Assembly: GCA_014654065.1 (NCBI GenBank)
Contig: JACWDM010000001.1
Location: 186,001-250,000 of the forward strand
DNA from: Pelagibacterales bacterium SAG-MED15
GTDB lineage: Bacteria; Pseudomonadota; Alphaproteobacteria; Pelagibacterales; Pelagibacteraceae
DNA: 64,000 bases
Reading direction: 5' to 3'
Below the pieces are notes generated by a model. It made no database searches. It saw only the letters and a program-made list of their open reading frames with translations, and was not told the origin of the DNA. Shown piece by piece: positions 42,744 through 51,925 of the stretch. The first letter of the stretch is position 1. Every line of letters begins with the position of its first letter. The position numbers and the translations under genes are program-made.

Positions 42744-44602
42744 TGCCAAAGTCTAAAACCGTATACGAAGATTGCGATGTTCTAGTAGTCGGTGGAGGAA
42801 TGGCAGGTACAGGTGCTGCTTTTGAAGCGAGACATTGGGGAAGAGATTTAAAAATTATTTGTGTTGAGAAAGCTAATATAGATAGAAGTGGAGCTGTTGC
42901 CCAAGGACTTTATGCAATCAATTGCTACATGGGAATGCAATGGGGTGAAAATCAACCAGAGGATCACGTTCGTTATGCAAGAAATGATTTAATGGGTCTA
43001 GTTAGAGAAGATTTGGGCTATGACATGGCTCGTCATGTAGACTCCACTGTACATATGTTTGATGAGTGGGGCCTTCCAATGATGAAGAATAAGGAAACTG
43101 GAAGATATCAAAGAGAAGGTAAATGGCAAATAATGATTCATGGAGAAAGTTATAAACCTATAGTAGCTGAGGCAGCAAAAAAATCTGCTGATAAAATTTA
43201 CAATAGAATAATGGTTACTCATTTACTAATGGATGAAACAAAAGAAAATAGAGTAGGTGGAGCTGTTGGGTTTAATATGAGAACAGGAGATTACCACGTA
43301 TTTAGATCAAAAACTGTAATTGTAGCAGCTGGAGGAGCGTCACATATTTTTAAACCAAGATCAGTAGGTGAAGGAATGGGAAGAACTTGGTACGCACCAT
43401 GGTCGAATGGATCAGCTTATGCACTTCCAATTGCAGCTGGAGCTAAAATGACTCAAATGGAAAATAGAATTGTATTATGTAGATTTAAAGATGGATATGG
43501 TCCAGTTGGAGCATATTTTTTACATCTAAAAACTTATACACAAAATGCTAATGGTGAAAATTATGAAAAAAAATGGTACGAACAAACAAAAGAGTTAGTA
43601 GGAGAGTACATTGATCACCATCCAACACCTACTTGTTTAAGAAATCATGCATTTGTACAAGAAGTAATGTCAGGTAACGGACCTATACACATGGTAACAA
43701 AAGAAGCTTTTCAAGATCCACATCTGGAAACAGTTGGATGGGAAAATTTCTTAGGAATGACAGTAGGACAAGCAGTTGTCTGGGCTTCACAAAATATTGA
43801 TCCAAAATATACTAATCCTGAACTTACTACATCGGAGCCATATGTTATGGGATCACACGCAACATGCTCAGGTGCATGGGTGAGTGGACCTGAAGACTTA
43901 TCTCCACCGGAGTATTTCTGGGGATATAATAGAATGTTAACCGTAGAAGGTTTATTTGGTGCTGGAGATACTGTAGGTGGTAGTGCTCATAAATTTTCGT
44001 CTGGTTCTTTTACTGAGGGAAGATTAGCTGCAAAAGCAGCGGTAAAATATATTGAAGACAAAAAAGCTAAAGATTTAACGGTTTCTGACAAACAGTGCGA
44101 AGATTTTAGAGAGGTTATCTATAAACCACTTGAAAACTATACGGTTGGTAGAAATGAAATAACTGGAGGAACAGTCTCTCCAAGCTATATTTCTCCAATT
44201 CAAGGTCTTCAAAGACTTCAAAAAATAATGGATGAGTATGTTGGTGGTATTACAGTAAATTATATGACAAATGAAAATTTACTTAAAAAAGGCTTAGAGT
44301 TGTTAGACTGGTTAACTGAGGATTTAGAAAATGTTGGTGCAGAAGACTATCATCAACTCATGAGAGCGTGGGAATTAAAACATAGAACGTTAACTTCTCA
44401 GTGCGTGACTGAGCACACTTTATTTAGAAAAGAAACACGTTGGCCTGGTTACTATTATCGAGGTGATTATATGAAACTTGATGATGAAAATTGGCATTGC
44501 TTAACTGTTTCAAGACGTGATCCTAAAACAGGCAAGTTTACAATGGAAAAACAACCTGTTTACCACATAATAGACGAAAAAGAGAAAAAGCAAGCTTCTT
44601 AG
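42743..44602 (+). CDS. aprA: adenylylsulfate (APS) reductase alpha subunit
   Basis: A 619-residue flavoprotein of the fumarate reductase/succinate dehydrogenase superfamily. FAD site: CDVLVVGGGMAGTGAAFEARHWG. Substrate-domain stretches include GRTWYAPWSNGSAYALP and GSHATCSGAWVSGPEDL. AprBA interconverts sulfite plus AMP and APS. In an aerobic heterotroph without dissimilatory sulfite reductase the oxidative direction is expected, disposing of sulfite made by Xsc and SuyAB encoded nearby. Length and motifs are standard for AprA. Confidence 0.97.
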   Translation: MPKSKTVYEDCDVLVVGGGMAGTGAAFEARHWGRDLKIICVEKANIDRSGAVAQGLYAINCYMGMQWGENQPEDHVRYARNDLMGLVREDLGYDMARHVDSTVHMFDEWGLPMMKNKETGRYQREGKWQIMIHGESYKPIVAEAAKKSADKIYNRIMVTHLLMDETKENRVGGAVGFNMRTGDYHVFRSKTVIVAAGGASHIFKPRSVGEGMGRTWYAPWSNGSAYALPIAAGAKMTQMENRIVLCRFKDGYGPVGAYFLHLKTYTQNANGENYEKKWYEQTKELVGEYIDHHPTPTCLRNHAFVQEVMSGNGPIHMVTKEAFQDPHLETVGWENFLGMTVGQAVVWASQNIDPKYTNPELTTSEPYVMGSHATCSGAWVSGPEDLSPPEYFWGYNRMLTVEGLFGAGDTVGGSAHKFSSGSFTEGRLAAKAAVKYIEDKKAKDLTVSDKQCEDFREVIYKPLENYTVGRNEITGGTVSPSYISPIQGLQRLQKIMDEYVGGITVNYMTNENLLKKGLELLDWLTEDLENVGAEDYHQLMRAWELKHRTLTSQCVTEHTLFRKETRWPGYYYRGDYMKLDDENWHCLTVSRRDPKTGKFTMEKQPVYHIIDEKEKKQAS

Positions 44603-44617
44603 AATTTTAAACATATC

Positions 44618-44968
44618 ATGAGCTTAATTGAAAAGTCAGATGAGGATATCATCAAAATTGCGGAACCTATCTGGAATAACTTAATAAAATCTTCAAATAT
44701 TAAAGATTATGGAGGTTTTACGAAAGATTTCTCATCTCAAATGCTTTACGGAGCTAACGAAGTTGAGTTAGGTAAGCAGTGGGCAAATAATGAATTAATA
44801 TCTACCCTAAAAGAAAATTGTAAACCTCTTGGTTGTCTTAGAAGGGGTATCTATGTGACTGTGATTTATAAGCAAAATAGCACAAAAATTGCTGGAGACT
44901 TTATTGGTAGACTTGTATTGGGAGAAGAGGATGGAAACATTAAAGTTTTTGGAGCCACTATCTTTTAA
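44618..44968 (+). CDS. conserved protein of unknown function behind aprA
   Basis: A 116-residue soluble protein beginning 15 bases after aprA. The N-terminal half is helical and charged (EKSDEDIIKIAEPIWNNLI), the second half is strand-rich, ending GDFIGRLVLGEEDGNIKVFGATIF, a layout reminiscent of NTF2/SnoaL-like folds. One notable motif is CKPLGCLRRG with two cysteines. No known family recognised. The position makes it a candidate accessory or substrate-binding factor of the sulfite-oxidising module. Confidence 0.7.
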   Translation: MSLIEKSDEDIIKIAEPIWNNLIKSSNIKDYGGFTKDFSSQMLYGANEVELGKQWANNELISTLKENCKPLGCLRRGIYVTVIYKQNSTKIAGDFIGRLVLGEEDGNIKVFGATIF

Positions 44969-45033
44969 AAAAATATTTCAATCATAACAATTTAAACTTG
45001 CAAAACTGGGTGTAATCGTGCTATTTCGGAAAT

Positions 45034-45177
45034 ATGCTTAATAATTTAAATATAAAAAAAATTTTTAAGCACATACCCCAAGATTTTATTTCATTTAACT
45101 CTAAAATTGTAGTTTACGTAGGTTTGATAGCTTATTGGGGTGTAATATTAGTGGGGACTTTTCTCCAAATTATTTAG
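45034..45177 (+). CDS. 47-residue single-pass membrane protein before the sulfite exporter gene
   Basis: An ATG frame of 47 codons: a polar, basic N-terminus (MLNNLNIKKIFKHIPQDF) and one clear membrane helix (about residues 24-46, IVVYVGLIAYWGVILVGTF) running to the C-terminus. It ends nine bases before the TauE-family gene on the same strand. Single-helix proteins next to transporters are often accessory subunits. It is too short for a family call, but the clean amphipathic-then-hydrophobic pattern looks coding. Confidence 0.6.
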   Translation: MLNNLNIKKIFKHIPQDFISFNSKIVVYVGLIAYWGVILVGTFLQII

Positions 45178-45186
45178 TTATTCTTA

Positions 45187-46284
45187 ATGGAATACTTTCT
45201 TCCAATTGCAGAAGTATATGTAAGTTTACCTTTAATCTTTCTTTTAAGTTTAGTAGTTGGAATATTATCAGGTCTATTTGGTGTGGGAGGTGGATTTTTA
45301 ATGACTCCATTTCTAATTTTTATGGGTATTCCACCAGCATACGCAGTTCCAAATGAAGCTAATAATATTTTAGGTACTTCTATATCTGGATCAACAACTC
45401 ATTATTTAAAAGGTACTTTAGATTATAAGATGGGATTGATGATAGTTGTTGGTGGTGCTGCAGGAACTATTCTTGGAATTTTAACTTTTACATATTTTAA
45501 AGATATAGGAAAAATTAATATCGTAATTTCTTTATCTTATATGTATATACTTGCAATAATTGGAACCTTAATGCTTGTTCAAGGTATCACTGAGATAGAT
45601 AGAGCAAGAAAAAAAATAGTTGTCAAAAAAAAATTACATCAACACTATTGGATACATGGCTTACCATTAAGAATGAGGTTTAAAAAATCTAAATTATACG
45701 AAAGTGCATTTACGCCAATTATAATAGGACTGATAGTTGGATTTATTGCTGCAATAATGGGTATTGGTGGTGCATTTATTCTTGTTCCAGCTATGATTTA
45801 TATAATTGGAATGCCAACTAAATTAATACCAGGTACATCATTATTTGTAACAATTTTTGTTAGCGCTATTGTGACTATTCTTCATGCATTTAATTATGGA
45901 TCTATAGATTTAATTTTAGTTACAGTTTTAATTTTAGGTTCAATTTTAGGAGTTCAAGTTGGCCAAAAGATTGGAGAAAAGGTTGATAGCTCACAATTTA
46001 AAACAATATTAGCAGTTCTTTTACTTTTGGTTGGTATAGCAGTTGCTTATGACTCATTTTTTGCAGATCATTCTGCAAGGGGAATGCAAAGCAAAGGTGC
46101 TGAGTCTTTAACACCTCTCGCTATATTTGTTAAAGATTTATTAAACGACGCTCCAATTTTATATGGAATGTTTTCAATTGTTTTAGCGCTTGTATTAGGT
46201 GTTGGTGCGGCAATTATAAGAAGATTTTTATCAAATTTAAAGAAGAAATACGTACACACACCGCCACCTGCTTCACAAAAGTAA
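45187..46284 (+). CDS. tauE: TauE/SafE-family sulfite/organosulfonate exporter
   Basis: A 365-residue permease with about nine helices in two TauE/SafE repeats: LVVGILSGLFGVGGGFLMTPFLIFMG (about 17-42) and LIVGFIAAIMGIGGAFILVPAMIYI (about 181-206). Each carries the family's GxGGGx(L/F) motif. A positively charged loop separates the repeats (residues 140-178). Members export sulfite, sulfoacetate or take up other small anions; the neighbouring sulfite-releasing lyases point to sulfite export. Gene name reflects the family, not demonstrated taurine linkage. Confidence 0.9.
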   Translation: MEYFLPIAEVYVSLPLIFLLSLVVGILSGLFGVGGGFLMTPFLIFMGIPPAYAVPNEANNILGTSISGSTTHYLKGTLDYKMGLMIVVGGAAGTILGILTFTYFKDIGKINIVISLSYMYILAIIGTLMLVQGITEIDRARKKIVVKKKLHQHYWIHGLPLRMRFKKSKLYESAFTPIIIGLIVGFIAAIMGIGGAFILVPAMIYIIGMPTKLIPGTSLFVTIFVSAIVTILHAFNYGSIDLILVTVLILGSILGVQVGQKIGEKVDSSQFKTILAVLLLLVGIAVAYDSFFADHSARGMQSKGAESLTPLAIFVKDLLNDAPILYGMFSIVLALVLGVGAAIIRRFLSNLKKKYVHTPPPASQK

Positions 46285-46317
46285 TTTAAATTTAATACAA
46301 TTTTGGTAAATAAAATT

Positions 46318-46686
46318 ATGAGAAAATTTTTAGTATTAATATTTTGCATTTTAAGTTTTCAAGTGTCCGCAATGGAGAAGAAAACTACTTTTGATAAAGA
46401 TTTATTTCAAAAAGCCCAAGATGATGGAAAAGTAGTAGTTGTAAGTTCTTGGATTAAGTATTGCTATTCATGTGCTGGACAAATGAAAATTTTACAGAAA
46501 GCAGAAAAAGATTTTGAAAACATTAAATATTTTTCATTTGATGTAACAAACAAAGAAATTTCTAATATTTTTAAAGTTGAATATCAAACCACTCTCCTCA
46601 TATTTAAGAATAATGAGGAAATTTATCGAAGTATCGGAGAGACTAGCAAAGAGGAGATATATAAAGCTATTGAGTCTTCAATATAA
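46318..46686 (+). CDS. periplasmic thioredoxin-fold protein
   Basis: A 122-residue protein from the ATG at 46318 (a GTG at 46303 is possible). Signal peptide MRKFLVLIFCILSFQVSA, then a thioredoxin domain whose active site reads KYCYSCAGQM (CYSC in place of CGPC). The downstream FKVEYQTTLLIFKNNEE corresponds to the cis-proline loop, here with Thr-Thr instead of a cis-Pro. It is located with the sulfonate genes and could handle a periplasmic thiol or sulfite conjugate, which is speculation. Four bases from the suyB stop. Confidence 0.75.
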   Translation: MRKFLVLIFCILSFQVSAMEKKTTFDKDLFQKAQDDGKVVVVSSWIKYCYSCAGQMKILQKAEKDFENIKYFSFDVTNKEISNIFKVEYQTTLLIFKNNEEIYRSIGETSKEEIYKAIESSI

Positions 46687-46690
46687 AATT

Positions 46691-47857
46691 TTAAGCACTT
46701 CTATATAATTTAGTCATAACAAATTCTTTATGACCTAAAGCTTCTGCGCACGTTAGTCTTCCATTTGCAACTCTTATAGTTGATTTAATGAGCTCATCTC
46801 CAGCTCGATCTAAATTCATTTGTCGTGACAGTATTTTTGAAACATCTACATCAATATGTTCACTCATCGTTTTGGCTGTTAATGGATTTGCAGTTAGCTT
46901 AATTACTGGCTCAATAGGATTTCCGATTATATTACCTTGTCCAGTTGGGAAAAGGTGTATGTTGAAACCACCAGCTGCTTGTAAAGTAACACATTCTGCA
47001 GCAGCAGATGAGGTATCCATAAAATATAAACCTTTACCTTTAGTTGGCTCCTCTGCAGGCTCTAAAACATCGATGAATTGTCTCGAACCAATCTTTTGAA
47101 AATTCCCAAATGCTTTTTCCTCAATTGTAGTTAAACCTCCAGCTATATTACCAGCCGTAGGTTGACTTTCAGAAAGATCATCAGTTGCTTCCTTTAATAT
47201 AAAATCGTTATAATCACTCCAAGTCTTCATAAATTTTTTCTGAGCTTCAGGCGTTTTTCCTCTTTTAGCACAAACATTTTCCGCACCAGTTAACTCTGAT
47301 GTTTCACCAAAACATAAATGAACCCCTAATGGTTCTAATTTATCCATCAGATTTCCAACAGTAGGATTTGATGCAAGACCAGAAGTGGTATCTGACTCTC
47401 CACATTTTACTGAAATCCACAAATCGCTCATTGGACATTCTTCTCTTTGTTTCTCAGATGCCCACATAGATAACTCTTGTGCTTTTTTTGAAACTTTAGC
47501 AATTGTGTCAATATCCCCAACACCTTCGATACTAAAACCTTCAACAGGCTTTCCAGTTTTTGCTATCGCATCTACAATTCTTTTTGTCCACTTAGGCTCA
47601 ATACCAATTACAATTACAGCTGCAACATTTGGATTTTTACCAGTTCCAATCATTGTTCTAAAATGTAATTCTAAATCTGCACCAAATTGAAGTCTTCCGT
47701 ACGAATGAGGGAGAGCAATTGTTCCTTTAATATTATTAGCCACAGCCTCGGCACATGCATTTGAAATATCATCTACTGGTAAAATTATTACGTGATTTCT
47801 TGTACCAGCTCTTCCGTTTTCTCTTTTATAACCTAAAAAACTTTTTGGAATTTCCAT
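46691..47857 (-). CDS. suyB: (2R)-sulfolactate sulfo-lyase large subunit
   Basis: A 388-residue UxaA-family lyase subunit. [34 protein letters not shown] is the conserved opening. [23 protein letters not shown] and [24 protein letters not shown] carry the cysteine and cofactor-binding motifs of altronate/sulfolactate lyases. SuyB and altronate dehydratase are homologous. The separate small subunit, the size and the adjacent xsc and sulfite genes favour SuyB, which with SuyA splits sulfolactate into pyruvate and sulfite. One base after suyA. Confidence 0.87.
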   Translation of the reverse strand: MEIPKSFLGYKRENGRAGTRNHVIILPVDDISNACAEAVANNIKGTIALPHSYGRLQFGADLELHFRTMIGTGKNPNVAAVIVIGIEPKWTKRIVDAIAKTGKPVEGFSIEGVGDIDTIAKVSKKAQELSMWASEKQREECPMSDLWISVKCGESDTTSGLASNPTVGNLMDKLEPLGVHLCFGETSELTGAENVCAKRGKTPEAQKKFMKTWSDYNDFILKEATDDLSESQPTAGNIAGGLTTIEEKAFGNFQKIGSRQFIDVLEPAEEPTKGKGLYFMDTSSAAAECVTLQAAGGFNIHLFPTGQGNIIGNPIEPVIKLTANPLTAKTMSEHIDVDVSKILSRQMNLDRAGDELIKSTIRVANGRLTCAEALGHKEFVMTKLYRSA

Positions 47858-47858
47858 T

Positions 47859-48146
47859 TTACCACTTTTTTGTTTTTACATTGTGAACATGTACATGCTC
47901 ACCTTTTTTAATATTTTTAACAACTTTACCAATATCGTGACCATACTTTAATATAGTGTCGCCCTCTTTTAGGTCAGTCATTGCTATCTTATGTCCCAGG
48001 GGTATTTCACTGATAGATTGGATTTTAGCAGACTTATCATTTTCCATAATCCAGCAATTACAGTCCTGATTTGGTGTAATTTTCTCAATTACAACTACGC
48101 CTACGTTGTCTTTCTCATCGTGAATTATGACTTCTGTGCTACTCAT
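47859..48146 (-). CDS. suyA: (2R)-sulfolactate sulfo-lyase small subunit (SAF domain)
   Basis: A 95-residue SAF/UxaA N-terminal-type domain: [21 protein letters not shown], then [45 protein letters not shown]. The closing 'HVHNV' is the family's metal-binding end. In altronate dehydratase this domain is fused to the large one; the split into about 10 and 42 kDa subunits is the SuyAB arrangement. Divergent from xsc with 83 bases between starts, so both sulfite-producing routes share one control region. Confidence 0.87.
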   Translation of the reverse strand: MSSTEVIIHDEKDNVGVVVIEKITPNQDCNCWIMENDKSAKIQSISEIPLGHKIAMTDLKEGDTILKYGHDIGKVVKNIKKGEHVHVHNVKTKKW

Positions 48147-48229
48147 GTTGACTATTTCTTATTTGAAATTCTCTAGATCTTATATATTAATCACATTCAT
48201 TAACAAATAAAAAATTGTAAAGAATTTTT
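48147..48229. promoter_or_regulatory. shared divergent promoter region of suyAB and xsc
   Basis: An 83-base A/T-rich spacer between the suyA and xsc start codons must contain promoters for both operons. I see no convincing dyad or consensus -35/-10 pair; TTATATATTAATCAC around 48179-48193 is the most promoter-like stretch. A shared regulator is therefore inferred from arrangement only. Confidence 0.45.
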
Positions 48230-50014
48230 ATGACTAAAATGACAACAGAAGAGGCTTTTGTAAAAGTTCTTCAAATGCATGGAATAGAGCACGCCTTTGG
48301 TATTATTGGTTCTGCTTTTATGCCTATATCAGATCTATTTCCAAAAGCAGGAATAACTTTTTGGGATGTTGCGCACGAAACTAATGGCGGCTTGATTGCT
48401 GACGGTTATACAAGAGCAACCGGAAAAATATCAATGGTCATTGCACAAAATGGACCTGGTATTACTGGATTAGTAACACCAATCAAAACAGCTTATTGGA
48501 ACCACACACCTCTTTTGTTAGTTTCACCTCAAGCGGCAAATAAGACAATGGGCCAAGGAGGCTTTCAAGAAGTAGAACAAATGAATCTATTTAAAGATAT
48601 GGTTTGCTACCAAGAAGAAGTTAGAGATCCATCAAGAATGGCTGAAGTGCTTAATAGAGTTATAGAAAAAGCAATCAGGGGATCTGCACCAGCACAAATA
48701 AATGTTCCTAGAGATTATTGGACACAGATAGTTGACATAGAACTACCACCAATAATTAGATTTGAAAGACAAGGTGGTGGAAAAGATGCTATCGATAGTG
48801 CAGCTAAATTATTATCAGATGCGAAATTCCCAGTAATATTATCAGGGGCTGGAGTTGTTATTGGAAATGCTATTGAAGATTGCAAAAAATTAGCTGAAAA
48901 ATTAGATGCTCCAGTTTGTAACGGTTACCAACACAATGATAGTTTTCCAGGAAGTCACCCATTAGCGGTTGGACCTTTAGGATATAACGGATCAAAAGCT
49001 GGTATGCAACTTATCTCTAAAGCTGACGTTGTATTAGCTTTAGGAACTAGATTAAATCCATTTTCAACTTTACCCGGTTACGGAATAGATTACTGGCCAA
49101 AAAATGCAAAAATAATTCAAGTTGATATGAATCCAGATAGAATAGGACTTACAAAAAAAGTTACAGTTGGAATTTGTGGTGATGCAAAAATGGTTGCACA
49201 ACAAATTTTGGAAAAATTATCTAAAAATGCAGGAGATAGCGGTAGAGAAGAAAGAAAAAACCTAATTCACCAAACTAAATCTGCGTGGTTACAAACTTTA
49301 ACAGGATTAGATCATGAGGAAGATGATCCAGGAACAGTTTGGAATAAAGAAGCAAGGGAAAGAGACAAAGATAGAATGTCTCCAAGACAAGCATGGAGAG
49401 CAATACAAGAGGCTATGCCTGCAGATGCAATTATTTCAAGTGATATTGGAAATAATTGTGCAATTGGAAATGCTTACCCAACATTTGAAAAGGGAAGAAA
49501 ATACTTAGCACCTGGATTATTTGGTCCATGTGGATATGGTTTCCCAGCAATTCTTGGAGCAAAAATAGGATGTCCAGACACTCCCGTGATAGGTTTTGCA
49601 GGTGATGGTGCATTTGGTATAAGCATGAATGAGATGAGTTCTTGTGCAAGGAAAGAATGGCCAGCAATTACTATGGTTATTTTTAGAAATTATCAATGGG
49701 GTGCTGAAAAAAGAAATTCAATTTTATGGTTTGATGATAACTTTGTTGGCACTGAATTAGATCCAGAATTAAGTTATGCAAAAGTAGCTAATGCATGTGG
49801 TCTAAAAGGTGTTACGGCCAAAACTATGGAAGAAACTACAAAAGCAATTAAACAATCATGCGAAGACCAAAAAAAAGGAATTACAACATTCATAGAAATA
49901 ATTCTTAATCAGGAATTAGGTGAACCTTTTAGAAGAGATGCTATGAAAAAACCGGTAGAAGTTGCAGGCATAAAAAAAGAGGATATGAAACCACAAATTT
50001 TAAAAGGCAATTAA
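48230..50014 (+). CDS. xsc: sulfoacetaldehyde acetyltransferase
   Basis: A 594-residue thiamin-pyrophosphate enzyme converting sulfoacetaldehyde plus phosphate into acetyl phosphate and sulfite. The start MTTEEAFVKVLQMHGIEHAFGIIGSAFMP is highly typical of Xsc. The cofactor-activating glutamate is E50 (VAHETNGG). The TPP-binding GDGAFGISMNEMSS with downstream NYQWG lies around 462-490. No phosphotransacetylase (pta) gene follows, unlike most xsc operons, so acetyl phosphate must be handled by an enzyme elsewhere. Xsc consumes TPP supplied via the thiV route in the same window. Confidence 0.94.
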   Translation: MTKMTTEEAFVKVLQMHGIEHAFGIIGSAFMPISDLFPKAGITFWDVAHETNGGLIADGYTRATGKISMVIAQNGPGITGLVTPIKTAYWNHTPLLLVSPQAANKTMGQGGFQEVEQMNLFKDMVCYQEEVRDPSRMAEVLNRVIEKAIRGSAPAQINVPRDYWTQIVDIELPPIIRFERQGGGKDAIDSAAKLLSDAKFPVILSGAGVVIGNAIEDCKKLAEKLDAPVCNGYQHNDSFPGSHPLAVGPLGYNGSKAGMQLISKADVVLALGTRLNPFSTLPGYGIDYWPKNAKIIQVDMNPDRIGLTKKVTVGICGDAKMVAQQILEKLSKNAGDSGREERKNLIHQTKSAWLQTLTGLDHEEDDPGTVWNKEARERDKDRMSPRQAWRAIQEAMPADAIISSDIGNNCAIGNAYPTFEKGRKYLAPGLFGPCGYGFPAILGAKIGCPDTPVIGFAGDGAFGISMNEMSSCARKEWPAITMVIFRNYQWGAEKRNSILWFDDNFVGTELDPELSYAKVANACGLKGVTAKTMEETTKAIKQSCEDQKKGITTFIEIILNQELGEPFRRDAMKKPVEVAGIKKEDMKPQILKGN

Positions 50015-50037
50015 TTGCTCGTCGTTGAAACTTTGAA

Positions 50038-51264
50038 TTGATTAAAAAAAATCTATTAAACATTACCTTATCATTATTATTATCATTTTCGATAATTTAT
50101 TTATCCTTGAGTAATTCTTGGAGTTTTTTTTGGAACTCTTTATCTATTCCCGCTCAAGAACCTTTCTCTGATCTTAAAGCACACATTTACTTTTACAACT
50201 GCTTCATAAAAGGAATAAATATTTATACTCAGCCATGTGAATTAATACCTTTAGGTAATGCGAATATATCCACACATCCAGAAATCTGGCTTAAAATTGT
50301 TCATTTTTTAAATTTGAATAATTCTGTAGTTTATAATATTTTTATTTTGACCATATTAACAATCTATTTCTTCAGTTTAATTAAAATTTATTCAAACTCT
50401 ATTAGCCTTAAAAGTAAAATATTTTTTTTTATATTTTTTTTATCAACAACAAATTTTATTTTATTAGAAAGGTTTGCTACAGATATTTTTATATTTATTT
50501 TAATTTTTTTTATTTTAAATTTTAATAATAAAATTATAAAAGGTTTTTTAATATTTATTGGTATTTTGTTAAAATATTATCCTATATTTTTAACTAGTAT
50601 TTTTTTAAAAAATAAAAAATACTTATTTTTTTTTTCATCATTTTTCATTTTATTTGTTTTTTTTATTTATTTAGATCAACTAAAATTAGTTAATAATAAT
50701 ATTTTAGAAGTAGCATTAATAGTTGCTTATGGAGTAAGATCTATCACAAAAGCTATTTATCATTTATCTATAGAGTATAACTTCTTAATAAATGAATCTA
50801 ATTACAGTTTTTTTAAAAATGTTACGATTATAATTTTCATAATTTATTCATTGTTATTAATATTTTTGGGTTTTTTAAGACCACAAAAATTTGAAATTAG
50901 TTTAAATGATCAATTATCAAATTATTTTATTGCTGGCTCCTCTATATACATAGGAACATTTATATTTGGATCAAATTTTGATTATAGATTAATTTTTTTA
51001 ATTTTTACAATTCCTTATCTAATGAGTTTAAAAAATGAGTTAATTAAAAATATTTTAATCATTTGTTATTTTATAAGTTTAAATAGTTTTTTAATACAAC
51101 ATAGTGAATATTTTGTTTCCTCTGATGTTTTACATTGGATATATTTTTTAAAAGCATTCATAGTATATCTTTGTAAATTTTTAGTTTTTACATTACTTTG
51201 TTTTTTGATAGGTTCTCACATTAAAAATATTAATTTTTTCAAACTTAATGACCAAAAAAAATAA
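50038..51264 (+). CDS. polytopic membrane protein, GT-C/GT87-like
   Basis: A 408-residue protein with about ten to twelve helices and unusually high Phe/Ile/Leu/Lys content. It starts at a TTG (50038) with no clear ribosome site. The first periplasmic loop has the acidic SDLKAHIYFYNCF-type stretch and INIYTQP seen in GT-C mannosyl/arabinosyl transferases of the DUF2029/GT87 type, which use polyprenyl-linked sugars. I assign this group on topology and that loop only. First gene of the surface-glycan region; overlaps the next gene by 17 bases. Confidence 0.6.
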   Translation: MIKKNLLNITLSLLLSFSIIYLSLSNSWSFFWNSLSIPAQEPFSDLKAHIYFYNCFIKGINIYTQPCELIPLGNANISTHPEIWLKIVHFLNLNNSVVYNIFILTILTIYFFSLIKIYSNSISLKSKIFFFIFFLSTTNFILLERFATDIFIFILIFFILNFNNKIIKGFLIFIGILLKYYPIFLTSIFLKNKKYLFFFSSFFILFVFFIYLDQLKLVNNNILEVALIVAYGVRSITKAIYHLSIEYNFLINESNYSFFKNVTIIIFIIYSLLLIFLGFLRPQKFEISLNDQLSNYFIAGSSIYIGTFIFGSNFDYRLIFLIFTIPYLMSLKNELIKNILIICYFISLNSFLIQHSEYFVSSDVLHWIYFLKAFIVYLCKFLVFTLLCFLIGSHIKNINFFKLNDQKK

Positions 51265-51925
51265 AATTAAATTTTCATATTCTAATTTCAAAAAATATGA
51301 GGACTATCAATATAAAGGCTTAATCGGTAGTTTGATGAAATATGATCATCGCGATCTAGAGAAAACTTTGCCTAAAAAAAAATATTCAAATGTTTTAGAG
51401 ATAGGACCTGGTTTTCATTCACACATAGATTATGTTAAGCACGATTATAAAAATTATTACATATTAGAACAAGAGAAAGACAAATTAAATTTTCATAAAA
51501 AAAGGAAGAATAATAAAATTAAACTTTCAACATACAAAAAAAATAAAATGCCATACAAAAATAATTTTTTTGACAGGATTATTATGTGTCACGTATATGA
51601 GCATGTAGACAAACCTGAAGATTTTATATTAGAAGCAATGTCTAAACTTAAAAAGGGTGGTGTTTTTTCAATTGCACTACCAACAGACCCAGGTTTCCTT
51701 TGGAGAATGGGTAGGCTATTCAGTAAAATCTTTTTTGTTAAGAAAAAACAAAATATAACAATAAAAAAATATGATTACATAAACGCATTAGATCATGTGA
51801 ATAGTATTTTCTCCTTGTACAGTATTATTAATTATTTTTATGATAAAAAAATAGAGCGATACCTTCCATTTAGAATTAAAGCATTTGACTTAAATTTATT
51901 CTACAACGTTCATATAATAAAATAG
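51248..51925 (+). CDS. SAM-dependent methyltransferase
   Basis: A 225-residue class I methyltransferase. Motif I is VLEIGPGFHSHIDYV, motif II YILEQEKDKL, the post-I/motif III area is FDRIIMCHVYEHVDKPEDFI and the loop KLKKGGVFSIALPTDPG. The Methyltransf_11-type fold and neighbourhood suggest methylation of a glycan or lipid-linked sugar. Lysine-rich. It ends flush against the stop of the convergent Gfo/Idh/MocA gene. Confidence 0.85.
   Translation: MTKKNKIKFSYSNFKKYEDYQYKGLIGSLMKYDHRDLEKTLPKKKYSNVLEIGPGFHSHIDYVKHDYKNYYILEQEKDKLNFHKKRKNNKIKLSTYKKNKMPYKNNFFDRIIMCHVYEHVDKPEDFILEAMSKLKKGGVFSIALPTDPGFLWRMGRLFSKIFFVKKKQNITIKKYDYINALDHVNSIFSLYSIINYFYDKKIERYLPFRIKAFDLNLFYNVHIIK

Noticed and set aside
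46788..47690. Two open frames of about 100 codons on the plus strand opposite suyB
   Set aside because: Both are antisense shadows of the conserved lyase subunit with no family motifs.
46691..48146. Altronate dehydratase as the identity of the two-subunit lyase
   Set aside because: The family is shared, but altronate dehydratase is usually one fused protein near uronate genes; the split subunits beside xsc, aprBA and a sulfite exporter favour SuyAB.
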